A stretch of DNA of 64,000 bases from Thiohalospira halophila DSM 15071 (GTDB lineage: Bacteria > Pseudomonadota > Gammaproteobacteria > Thiohalospirales > Thiohalospiraceae), in contig NZ_FOMJ01000001.1 of the NCBI RefSeq assembly GCF_900112605.1, positions 24,577 to 88,576 of the forward strand, written 5' to 3'. Positions 41,352 to 49,149 of the stretch are shown piece after piece. A model generated the notes under the pieces. It ran no database searches, was not told the origin of the DNA, and saw only the letters and a list, made by a program, of their open reading frames with translations. A program made the translations under genes and the position numbers. Position 1 is the first letter of the stretch, and each line of letters begins with the position of its first letter.

Positions 41352-44300
41352 ATGAAGCGGTGGGGTGCTTTGGTTTTTCTCGTGGGGATGGTTGGCAGCG
41401 TGCTTGCGGCCGATTATCAGCAATTCAAGGATGAAGGCGAAGCCCTTAATGAGGACCTTCCGTTCAGTGTTTCAGAGGATGGGGTCTCGGTCGATAACAT
41501 GGAGGGCTCCCTTGAAAGTGATTCCTTCGAGGACGCCGGGGGTGAGAACGACCAAGAGGCAAAAGAGCAGTTTGAGGAGGCCCATTCGGCGTTCGGCGAC
41601 GATGATGCGCTTTTGAATTATGGTGACAATCAGGCTCAGATGATGCTCGAAGCCGAGGAAGGCGAGTCAGCGCAGTCGGATGCGTTTAAGACGATTTATA
41701 ACACGACGGCCAAGCCCGGCGGGCAAATGGAGGTGGAGACGCTGGGGTGCGAGGTGGAGCGGAAACCCGAAGACCTGGAGCTGGAAACGTATTGCTTCAC
41801 AAATGATACGATTGGTCACGTTCGATGGATCAATTCGCACTGGTGGTTCTATTGCACCGGTGGTGCAGATGGAACCGAAGTCCGCATTGAAGGCGGAGAC
41901 GCGAACGGTCCCGGAACCGGCCCCAATGCTACTGGAAGAAAGGACTATCCCCAGGCACTCAATCGTGACCGTACCTTCCACTATAGCGAAGGGATGAAGC
42001 AGGCAGATAATCCGATTTTCGAGCAGGACTGCAACGGGGACAAGTGCACCGTAACCTGGACGAACCCTCCAAGCTCAGCTAAGAAGACCTCGTTTTCCTA
42101 TTCGCCGCGTTATCGGATCGACCCGGATTCGGATGTCATCTATCGGGATGAGGAGTGCGAGGATGGGTTTGAGGGACCTCTGGGGTCTACATGCGAGGTG
42201 GATGACTCGACGTGGGAATGCGTGGATGCGGGCGCGAAGGAGATCAGCAGCGCCGGCGTGAGCGGCACCATCAATGCCGACCCGAGCATCGTGCAACGGG
42301 ACCTCGACCCGCTCTATCCCGGCGATCCCCAGAACCCGGTGTGCTGGAAGGCGAATGCCGTAGCCGTTTGCCAGTTGGACGTGAATAACTGTGTCGAGGT
42401 CGAACAGAGTGCGGAGATGACCTATCAGTGCCCGGATGGCATGGAGGCTGATCCGGCGACAGAGAGCTGTAGGGAGCCGGCGAATGCAGATCGCTCGTGC
42501 CGGATGGGGTACGAGCTACATCAAGGGAGCTGCCGGAAGCAGGCGTACTACAAGCCGCAGTGCCCCGAGACCGCAGGGTATTCCGAGGACCTTGGGAATG
42601 CGGCCTTTGTCGCTGAGCGAGATGGGTACTGCCTCGCCGATACCGAGCAGTGGCCGGACCATGACGCCCTCTGCCCGGCGGGTGGCACCTACCAGGGGGA
42701 GTACGACGGCGCCGGTCAGTGCCATATCGAGCCGGACTGGCCCTCTGCGTGTCCCGACGGGACGAGCGAGAATGGCGCGGGGGAGTGCACCGGTGGTCTC
42801 CTGGAGGGGCAGGGCGATGTAAACGGCTTCGAGGCCCACTGCCCGGTGGGCGAGTACGACGGGAATGGCACCTGCCGGACGACGCCCGGCGCCAGCGCGC
42901 GCCTGACCCCCGAGGACGGCCTGGTGCACCTGGCCAGCCGGACCATCCCGGCGGCCGGGATCCAGCTCGCCCAGGCCAATGTGGACTACGAGTGTCCCGA
43001 GGGGACGCTGGAGGGGGACCAGTGTGTGCAGCCGGCGGGATCATCGACAGAGCAGGAGGAGATGCAAGGGGGCGTCCCAAGCCGCGTCGATTTTTGTGGA
43101 CATGACCCGGATGGCGCGTGTGAGGGTGCTGGCTACGATAAAAGTATTGCCTGTGATGATTGGTATAACCCCTATACTGGCATTACCCAAATCGAACTGA
43201 CTTGCGAGAAAACGACGTATTCCTGCCCCTCCGGCTGGAGCCTTTCCGGCACGCAGTGTGTGACCGATGCCGAGGAGGTTCAGCTCTGTCCCGATGGCAC
43301 CTCGCCGGACGGGGATGGGGGCTGCGTCACGGATGTCGATGGCTACTCCCCCCTGTGTCCTGATGGGACGGAGTATGAGGGTGGCGGCGATCCCTATGCC
43401 GCTGATCCGGGCCACTGCGTTGCCACTCTGGATACCTCGAAGCTGTGCGAAGCGCCTGCGGCCTGGGATGCCGAGCAGCGAGCCTGCGTGTACGACGCCG
43501 ACGAGGAGGCGCTGTGCCCGGACCAGACGAGCTATGACCCGGAGCGCGACGAGTGCACCGCTGAAGCGGACTTCGAGCCGCAGTGCCCGGAGGATGCCTC
43601 CTTCTTGAACGGCCACTGCCATATCGATCCGGCGGTCGAGTATAGCTGCGATCAGGGCAGCCTTGAGGGTGAGGACTGCACTGTGCCGGCCGAGGAGGAC
43701 GCCTCGTGCCCGGCCGGCATGACCTACGACGGCCAGGGTGGATGCGGTTATCCGACCGGCGATTGCTCTCCCTCGGTCGATACCAGCATGACTGAGGAGG
43801 AGCTGCAGGAGCAGTTTGGGAATTGCAGTACGGTTCAGAAGGAAGAGGAGATTCGGCAAGAAGAGGTTGAGCCCTCAACCCAAGCCTGTATCAAGGACCA
43901 GCATCCCACCTGGCCGGGCTGCAGCATGCAGCGCAACGTCGAGATCGTAAGCGCGGTGGAAGACGGAAAGATCCTCGATGTCAGCCCCCACGATAACCAC
44001 GGCACGATCATCGGGGATGTCCGTATCGACCAGGAGAGCGGGGTGAACTTCGGCGGGCCGGAGAGTTTCGTGGAGGCACCCGCCAATCCAGGGGGGGTCG
44101 AGGACTTCAGCGAGACGGGGATCACCGTGTCCACTTGGGTGAAGTGGGGCGGCCTGTCCGGCAACGTCTCGGGGATATGGGGTGGAACCGGGCCTAACAG
44201 TGCCAACAACCACTTCGAGTTTAACCGGCTTCAGCCTGGCGACCTGCGGGTTCGCTTCAACAAGTTCGGGGGCAAGAGCAGCGACAACTACTTCCTGGAG

Positions 44301-45857
44301 CCGGGCATCATGGAGGAGGGTGAGTGGGTACACGTAGCGGCGACCTACGACCCGGAAACCTGCACGGGAACACTCTACAAGAACGGCAAGGAGGTGAAAT
44401 CTCGCCAGGAGTGCTCGGGTCCAATCGAGACGAGTAGCTGGCACCGGATTGGAAACTCGTCGGGGTCGGTTTCGGCGGACCGCGGATGGGATGGTCACCT
44501 GCATGATTTTACGCTGTGGAAGGATGATTTGAGCGAATCGGAGATTCAGGATGTCATGGACGGCGACATTGACAATTCGGATGATCGGTTAGTGGGTTTC
44601 TGGCTCTTTAATGACAAAAAGGTCATCGAAGATTCCTGGGATAATCCCGAGTGCATGCGCTACTTTGAGGAGCTGGAAGCCTACCCGCAGGGATGCAATA
44701 TGGACTACGAGACGGATTACAGTGGTTCCGGGTGCGCCGTCATTGATGGCACTGAGGTTTGTCCTGGAGATGGCCTGTATTACCAGCTTCAACCGTTGCC
44801 AGGTGTCGGCCAGAGGCTGGCGACCAGCGCCTCTTTTGATGAAATGGTTTGCGATTATCAGGGGGAGTGCTCCACGGTTGAAGGGGAAGCGGTTTGCATG
44901 GGGGGGACAAACAACGATTGCGAGAAGTTTGAGGAAGACCCTTCGTGTGAGATCGTAAAAGAGCAGTGTAATTCTGAGGAGAGCCACGACCGGCTCCCGT
45001 CTTGGTGCTCATCCAAGGAAGTTGAATACGCCTGCGATAGCAACGAGGACTCGGAACCGGAGACCCGGACAACGGAAGTTCTGGAGTGTGAGGGGCAGGA
45101 GTATCAGTGCGCTGATGGGACCTGCTTCTCTCACGACGAGGAGAAGAACGAGGGCTTCGGTGAATGGGTGGCACACTCATCCGCGATGAAGGCTATGGAA
45201 GGCGATATGCAGTGCGAAGATGAGAATGACCCGTCCTCCTGCACGGTCTTTGAGGGCGAGGAGCGGACTTGCCGTCGAGCGGCCGGCGAAGCCTCTTCGC
45301 TTTGGGATTGCTGTGAGACCCCCAAGAAGGACAAGATTGATGCCGATAGTTTCTACGAAGGTCTGGTACAGGGAACTAAAGAGACAGTGCGCTCGATCAT
45401 GGAGCAGGGTATCTTAGGGTATATCTCCTCAATAGAGAATATCATCAAGCTCGTTGCGCGCTGCAATGAAGACGAGAACATGCTTGCCATTGAGCGCCCG
45501 ATGGATCAAACCCACAAGATCGGGCGCGAATGCGGTAAGCGCATTTCTGTGGTTTTTGGGAAAATGTGTGTCCGTCGGGATCATACCTACTGCTCGTTCA
45601 ATAGCCCTGTATCTCGCATCATGCAGGAAGAGGCACGAAAGCAATTAGGGATTGGCTGGGGAAGTACCAGCAATCCGAATTGTCGCGGACTGACTATGGA
45701 AGAAATCCAAGAGGTTGATTGGTCGGAGATTGATACCTCGGAGTGGGAGAAGCTCATTAAGGAAAACAACGCGATGCCTACTGCGGATTCGGTGGATGTG
45801 CCTTCGGAGGAGTCGCTTAATCCGTCCGCGCCCAGTAGAACCGAAAACCGGGAGTAA
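41352..45857 (+). CDS. traN: Very large TraN with Cys-rich modules and a LamG-like domain
   Basis: 1501 residues from ATG 41352, 2 nt after the traWU stop. The signal peptide is MKRWGALVFLVGMVGSVLAA. Residues about 330-860 hold a long series of short CPDGT...C modules. Residues about 860-1085 form a LamG/concanavalin-like jelly-roll (NHGTIIGDVRIDQESGVNFGG, ITVSTWVKWGG, GEWVHVAATYDPETCTGTLY, DGHLHDFTLWKDDLSESEI). The C-terminal TraN core has CMRYFEELEAYPQGC and CVRRDHTYCSFNSPVSRIM then QLGIGW and NPNCRGLTMEEIQ. TraN is the outer-membrane adhesin that stabilises mating pairs; F and IncC versions are about 600-1000 residues. The LamG domain probably governs recipient recognition (inference). It needs DsbC-type folding. 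Confidence 0.9.
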   Translation: MKRWGALVFLVGMVGSVLAADYQQFKDEGEALNEDLPFSVSEDGVSVDNMEGSLESDSFEDAGGENDQEAKEQFEEAHSAFGDDDALLNYGDNQAQMMLEAEEGESAQSDAFKTIYNTTAKPGGQMEVETLGCEVERKPEDLELETYCFTNDTIGHVRWINSHWWFYCTGGADGTEVRIEGGDANGPGTGPNATGRKDYPQALNRDRTFHYSEGMKQADNPIFEQDCNGDKCTVTWTNPPSSAKKTSFSYSPRYRIDPDSDVIYRDEECEDGFEGPLGSTCEVDDSTWECVDAGAKEISSAGVSGTINADPSIVQRDLDPLYPGDPQNPVCWKANAVAVCQLDVNNCVEVEQSAEMTYQCPDGMEADPATESCREPANADRSCRMGYELHQGSCRKQAYYKPQCPETAGYSEDLGNAAFVAERDGYCLADTEQWPDHDALCPAGGTYQGEYDGAGQCHIEPDWPSACPDGTSENGAGECTGGLLEGQGDVNGFEAHCPVGEYDGNGTCRTTPGASARLTPEDGLVHLASRTIPAAGIQLAQANVDYECPEGTLEGDQCVQPAGSSTEQEEMQGGVPSRVDFCGHDPDGACEGAGYDKSIACDDWYNPYTGITQIELTCEKTTYSCPSGWSLSGTQCVTDAEEVQLCPDGTSPDGDGGCVTDVDGYSPLCPDGTEYEGGGDPYAADPGHCVATLDTSKLCEAPAAWDAEQRACVYDADEEALCPDQTSYDPERDECTAEADFEPQCPEDASFLNGHCHIDPAVEYSCDQGSLEGEDCTVPAEEDASCPAGMTYDGQGGCGYPTGDCSPSVDTSMTEEELQEQFGNCSTVQKEEEIRQEEVEPSTQACIKDQHPTWPGCSMQRNVEIVSAVEDGKILDVSPHDNHGTIIGDVRIDQESGVNFGGPESFVEAPANPGGVEDFSETGITVSTWVKWGGLSGNVSGIWGGTGPNSANNHFEFNRLQPGDLRVRFNKFGGKSSDNYFLEPGIMEEGEWVHVAATYDPETCTGTLYKNGKEVKSRQECSGPIETSSWHRIGNSSGSVSADRGWDGHLHDFTLWKDDLSESEIQDVMDGDIDNSDDRLVGFWLFNDKKVIEDSWDNPECMRYFEELEAYPQGCNMDYETDYSGSGCAVIDGTEVCPGDGLYYQLQPLPGVGQRLATSASFDEMVCDYQGECSTVEGEAVCMGGTNNDCEKFEEDPSCEIVKEQCNSEESHDRLPSWCSSKEVEYACDSNEDSEPETRTTEVLECEGQEYQCADGTCFSHDEEKNEGFGEWVAHSSAMKAMEGDMQCEDENDPSSCTVFEGEERTCRRAAGEASSLWDCCETPKKDKIDADSFYEGLVQGTKETVRSIMEQGILGYISSIENIIKLVARCNEDENMLAIERPMDQTHKIGRECGKRISVVFGKMCVRRDHTYCSFNSPVSRIMQEEARKQLGIGWGSTSNPNCRGLTMEEIQEVDWSEIDTSEWEKLIKENNAMPTADSVDVPSEESLNPSAPSRTENRE

Positions 45858-45865
45858 CGAGAGCA

Positions 45866-46302
45866 TGGGGTTCCGGGTTTTATTGGTTCTGGTGGCGAGC
45901 CTTTTTTGGGCGGAGCTGAGTCATTCGAGCGCGCTGGAAGATGCGACTTACCTTGAACCGGAAGAAGACGCCAATGGTGAACTGACGTTGTACACCTTCT
46001 GGTCGGTCACCTGCCCCATCTGCCACCAGATGAAGAAGGACATGGCCGAGGTGGAGGGAATCGACTGGCGGATGATCCCGGTGGGGTTCTCGGACGAGGG
46101 GTGGCAGTGGGCGGTAGAGGCCGTCGGCCTTGATGCGGCGGGGGACAACCTGCGTCTGGCCCGGGAGCTTGAGATCCGCGGGACGCCCACATCGTTCATC
46201 CAGGACGGTGACACCCTCTACCGGATCCGGGGCGGCCGGCCGGCGTCCTTCTGGGAGGAGCTGCCGGATCGCTTCGAGCAGATGCAGTCGGGGGCCCAGT
46301 AG
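45866..46302 (+). CDS. Periplasmic thioredoxin-like protein (TrbB/TraF type)
   Basis: 145 residues starting MGFRVLLVLVASLFWAELSH (signal peptide). The fold has LTLYTFWSVTCPICHQMKKD with the CPIC redox site near residue 50, and RGTPTSFIQDGDTLYRIRGG with the cis-proline. It matches thioredoxin-fold proteins of F-type transfer systems. It follows traN by 8 nt, so a chaperone or disulfide role for the TraN cysteines is likely. Confidence 0.82.
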
Positions 46303-46308
46303 CCCCGT

Positions 46309-47325
46309 CTATCGAGCGCCCGGGTAGGGGGTGTGCCGCATCCCCGAGGCCCGCTTCTTTGCCCGCTCGCCCCGCCGGTCGTAGCCGGAGGTCGTGTCCG
46401 GCTTCGCGTGGCCCATGAGCTTCTGGACGGTGGCCAGGTCCGCGCCGGCGTCGAGGAGGTCCCCGCCGTAGGTGCGCCGCAGATCGTGCGGAGTGAAGGG
46501 TGGCGTGCCGGCTTCCTGCTGGCGCCGGCGGAGGATCTGGTAGATAGCCTGGTCCGTCAGGTGGCGACCGTGGACCAGGTTGCCGCTCTTGCGCACGGCC
46601 ACCAGAAGCGGGCCCGAATCCCCACCGCGGATCGCGAGCCAGTCCTCGATGGCGGCGGCGGTGCCGTCGTCGGCGTACACCGTGCGCTCCTTGTTCCCCT
46701 TCCCGCGGACGATGATCCGCATCTCTTCCTGTTCCCAGTCCTCCACGGATAACCCGGCGATCTCCGCCCGGCGCAGCCCCAGCCCGTAGGCCAGGCCGAA
46801 GCAGGCGGCATCCCGGGCGCCGGCCGGCGAGGCGTCTTGGGCGCAGACCTCGAAGATCGCCCGGGCCTCGCCCACCGAGAGGGCCCGCCCCTTGGTGGCC
46901 CGGCTGCCGCGCACGGGCTCCAGGTCCACGGCGCGGTGGTAGGTCTCGCTGTCCACCAGGCCCAGCCGCCACGCCTCCTGCAGTACACCGCGGACGGCAG
47001 AGAGGTAGCGGTTGGCGGTCGCCGGACTGTAAAGCTCGGCGAAGTGCGTGCGTAGCGCCTGGGTATGCTCGTAGCGCAGTCGCTCCCAGGGCAGTGTCGC
47101 AGCGTCCACCTCGGACCCGGCCAGGAAGACGGCGGCGCGCTCCAGGGCCTGCTTCATCGAGCGCCGACTTCCGGGGGCGAGCCGGGCCAGGTAGACGGCG
47201 GCGGGATTCGACCCGGAGGCGGAGCCCGAATGGTGACTGATTCCCTTGTGGTTCGCGCGGGAATGGTGGGCCGGGGTCAAAGACCCTCCTCTCTGGGTGG
47301 GATTAGGTTCCGACTCCTCGATCAT
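46309..47325 (-). CDS. int: Tyrosine site-specific recombinase (integrase)
   Basis: About 338 residues if started at ATG 47325 (GAGG upstream); the frame is open to 47385. A core-binding domain (GSRRSMKQALERAAVFLAG; ATANRYLSAVRGVLQEAW) precedes the catalytic domain with LGLRRAEIAGL (Arg near 182), RGKGNKERTVYADDG (Lys near 207), FTPHDLRRTYGGDLLDAG (His, Arg near 277-281), LMGHAKPDTTSGYDRRG (His near 305, Tyr near 317). All six catalytic residues are present. It is more like XerC/D-type chromosomal or plasmid recombinases than the SXT integrase. It lies between traN and cargo and converges with the transfer operon, so it could serve integration, dimer resolution, or a nested element. Confidence 0.9.
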   Translation of the reverse strand: MIEESEPNPTQRGGSLTPAHHSRANHKGISHHSGSASGSNPAAVYLARLAPGSRRSMKQALERAAVFLAGSEVDAATLPWERLRYEHTQALRTHFAELYSPATANRYLSAVRGVLQEAWRLGLVDSETYHRAVDLEPVRGSRATKGRALSVGEARAIFEVCAQDASPAGARDAACFGLAYGLGLRRAEIAGLSVEDWEQEEMRIIVRGKGNKERTVYADDGTAAAIEDWLAIRGGDSGPLLVAVRKSGNLVHGRHLTDQAIYQILRRRQQEAGTPPFTPHDLRRTYGGDLLDAGADLATVQKLMGHAKPDTTSGYDRRGERAKKRASGMRHTPYPGAR

Positions 47326-47362
47326 GGTGATGCCTCGATATTGCTTTTGGGAACGGCCATTC

Positions 47363-47662
47363 TCATAAGTAATTAAATAACACACCTATGGAGTGGTTAT
47401 TCGTCCTTCTGCTTAGGGATTTGAAGTGGTGGCGCCCAATGCCTCCTGGAGATCGGAGGAGCTGGGAAGGTTGGTAGAAGCGGTGGACCTGGTACGAGTA
47501 AGTGCCCCACCGATGATGGCGGCAATCAGCAACGGCCTGCCACTCCAAGTCCGTCTTGCAGCACGAGAGGGCCCGGCGCAGCAGGTCCAGGTCTTCTGAC
47601 CAGCCCTCTACCTCCTCCTGCTTGTCCAGCTCCGCATCAATCTTCTCTTTCCGACTGGCCAT
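47363..47662 (-). CDS. Hypothetical small protein, 99 aa
   Basis: ATG 47662: MASRKEKIDAELDKQEEVEG, with a coiled-coil-like start, an LSCCKTDLEW motif and a basic C-terminus. A weak GGAG lies upstream. The 3' half falls in a lower-GC spacer before the integrase. Weakly supported. Confidence 0.35.
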   Translation of the reverse strand: MASRKEKIDAELDKQEEVEGWSEDLDLLRRALSCCKTDLEWQAVADCRHHRWGTYSYQVHRFYQPSQLLRSPGGIGRHHFKSLSRRTNNHSIGVLFNYL

Positions 47663-47723
47663 GCTTATCGACTCCGTGATCGGGGAGGGGCGCAGTCGGC
47701 CCCTCAATGGTTGAGTGGTCGTC

Positions 47724-48419
47724 TTAGCGTGCCGGCCGCGAGCCGATGTTCTCGTCATCATCGGCCGGCAGGGCTTCCTCGTAGTCCCCCATTTCCTTCG
47801 GCATCGGGGGCTCCTCCTGGCCGGATGACGGTTCCTGGTCGCCCTGGGACTGCCGGCGCTCTTCGAGCATCTGCATGGCCTCCTCGTGGGCCTGCTCGTC
47901 GAGGGCTGCCTCGACGTTGTCGTCCTCGATGGCGCTCTGGAGCATTTCGTCGAAGATCGCCTCATCGGCGCGCATGCGGTAGTAGGCGACGTACTGGCCG
48001 TCGCCGTCCTTGTAGAGCGCGGAGCGGTCGGGGCGAACGCCGTAGACTCGTTCGTCTACGAAGGTCTCGAAGGCGGCCCGGGCGGTCTCGGTGGCATCAG
48101 ACCCCATGTCCGTGACACTCTCCTCCAGAAGACCGGCGGCCTCGGTAGCGATATAGCCAGCGATGGCACGGCGACCCTCGGCCTGGGCCGATTCGACGGC
48201 CAGCCGGCGGCTGTCGCTCTCGGCCATGCCGTAGCCGTAGAGGGCGCCCTCGCTGGCGTCCGCCGTCTTGGTGGCGTTGTACCAATCGGGCATCTTCACG
48301 GCGAACATGCCCTCCGGCGGCTCCTCAGCCTGGCCCTGCGCTGTCGGCTCCGACGAGGTGCCGCAGCCGGTGAGGAGGAGGGCGGTGACGGTAAGGGAGA
48401 ATGCGATCTTGGAGTGCAT
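47724..48419 (-). CDS. LPP20-like lipoprotein
   Basis: 231 residues from ATG 48419 (CAGGAGAGG upstream). The signal peptide ends in the lipobox LLTGC (Cys19). The central domain PDWYNATKTADASEGALYGYG with AESDSRRLAVESAQAEGRRAIAGY resembles the LPP20/TPR-like lipoprotein family. The C-terminus is E/Q/P-rich and acidic. It is likely an outer-membrane-anchored periplasmic protein. Its place in the transfer system is unknown. Confidence 0.7.
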   Translation of the reverse strand: MHSKIAFSLTVTALLLTGCGTSSEPTAQGQAEEPPEGMFAVKMPDWYNATKTADASEGALYGYGMAESDSRRLAVESAQAEGRRAIAGYIATEAAGLLEESVTDMGSDATETARAAFETFVDERVYGVRPDRSALYKDGDGQYVAYYRMRADEAIFDEMLQSAIEDDNVEAALDEQAHEEAMQMLEERRQSQGDQEPSSGQEEPPMPKEMGDYEEALPADDDENIGSRPAR

Positions 48420-48539
48420 TGGTCCTCTCCTGTTGGATGACTTCAATCAAAGCCTCTCACGGATCCGAGATGGCGCAAGCGACCAGGCTGCGGAGTCACC
48501 GAGAGGTCTGAGGGACAAAGAATTTGGAAAGAGCCGTCT

Positions 48540-48827
48540 GTGAAAGCACTTTTTAATAACCTCGGTGTGATCGCGGTAATGTTTTTGCCGTTAGTCAATA
48601 TAGCTCTGTGCTCAATCATGTTGGCAGCAACGTTTTGGATAATACCCATATATTCGGTCCTTGTGGGCGATGAGGATGACGGGAGCCGGTCTAATTCACT
48701 GTTGCTGATGCCCGTTCATTTTTTGGCGATGTTGTCTGGACCTTTTTATGGCCTCGCAATCATGTCTAGGGATTGCATCGGAAAAATGACCAAGGAGCTT
48801 CAAATACTATCGCGGGACTTCCAGTAA
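48540..48827 (+). CDS. Small membrane protein, 95 aa
   Basis: GTG 48540. The sequence MKALFNNLGVIAVMFLPLVN opens a first membrane segment; a second and third follow (LAATFWIIPIYSVLVG; LLLMPVHFLAMLSGPFYGL). Lower GC than the transfer genes. The ribosome binding site is weak (GGAAAGAG). No family is recognised. Confidence 0.45.
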   Translation: MKALFNNLGVIAVMFLPLVNIALCSIMLAATFWIIPIYSVLVGDEDDGSRSNSLLLMPVHFLAMLSGPFYGLAIMSRDCIGKMTKELQILSRDFQ

Positions 48828-49149
48828 GGTGTTCACGGTACCTGCGTGGGACACTGGCCTAACATGCATGGGGGTAACACACGCTAGCCGGCGTGCAACC
48901 TACGCAATTGCGACGGCGGGCCGGGTGTGTTCACTTTAGACCATGCCGTAGCAACAAATGGCGTACTCATTAGCCGTCGGACACCCTGACGACTGAGAGC
49001 GTAAGTAACTTACTAGGTGTCGATCTGGAGGCACCGAGGGGGCGGTTAGCCTGAATCAAATCGCAAAAAGGCGCAATTGATGGTATATCGAGAATGACCG
49101 ACCTCTTTATTGCTGACCGCTTTATTGTCGGACCATACCCGGAACTGAA
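48828..49149. other. Gene-free spacer at the left edge of the low-GC island
   Basis: No credible gene. Contains GCAATTGCGACGG near 48904 (also near 16475) and, at 49101-49136, TATTGCTGACC with GTCGG half-sites that recall the element-wide promoter box but lack the CAAA end and the correct -10 spacing. Confidence 0.45.

Noticed and set aside
16470-48916. Shared 13-mer GCAATTGCGACGG near 16475 and 48904 as recombination core sites
   Set aside because: Too short and only two copies; flanking sequence does not align, so it may be chance or an old IS end.
49101-49136. Possible ninth copy of the element-wide promoter box
   Set aside because: It has TATTGCTGACC but not the CAAA end, and no matching -10 at 19 nt.
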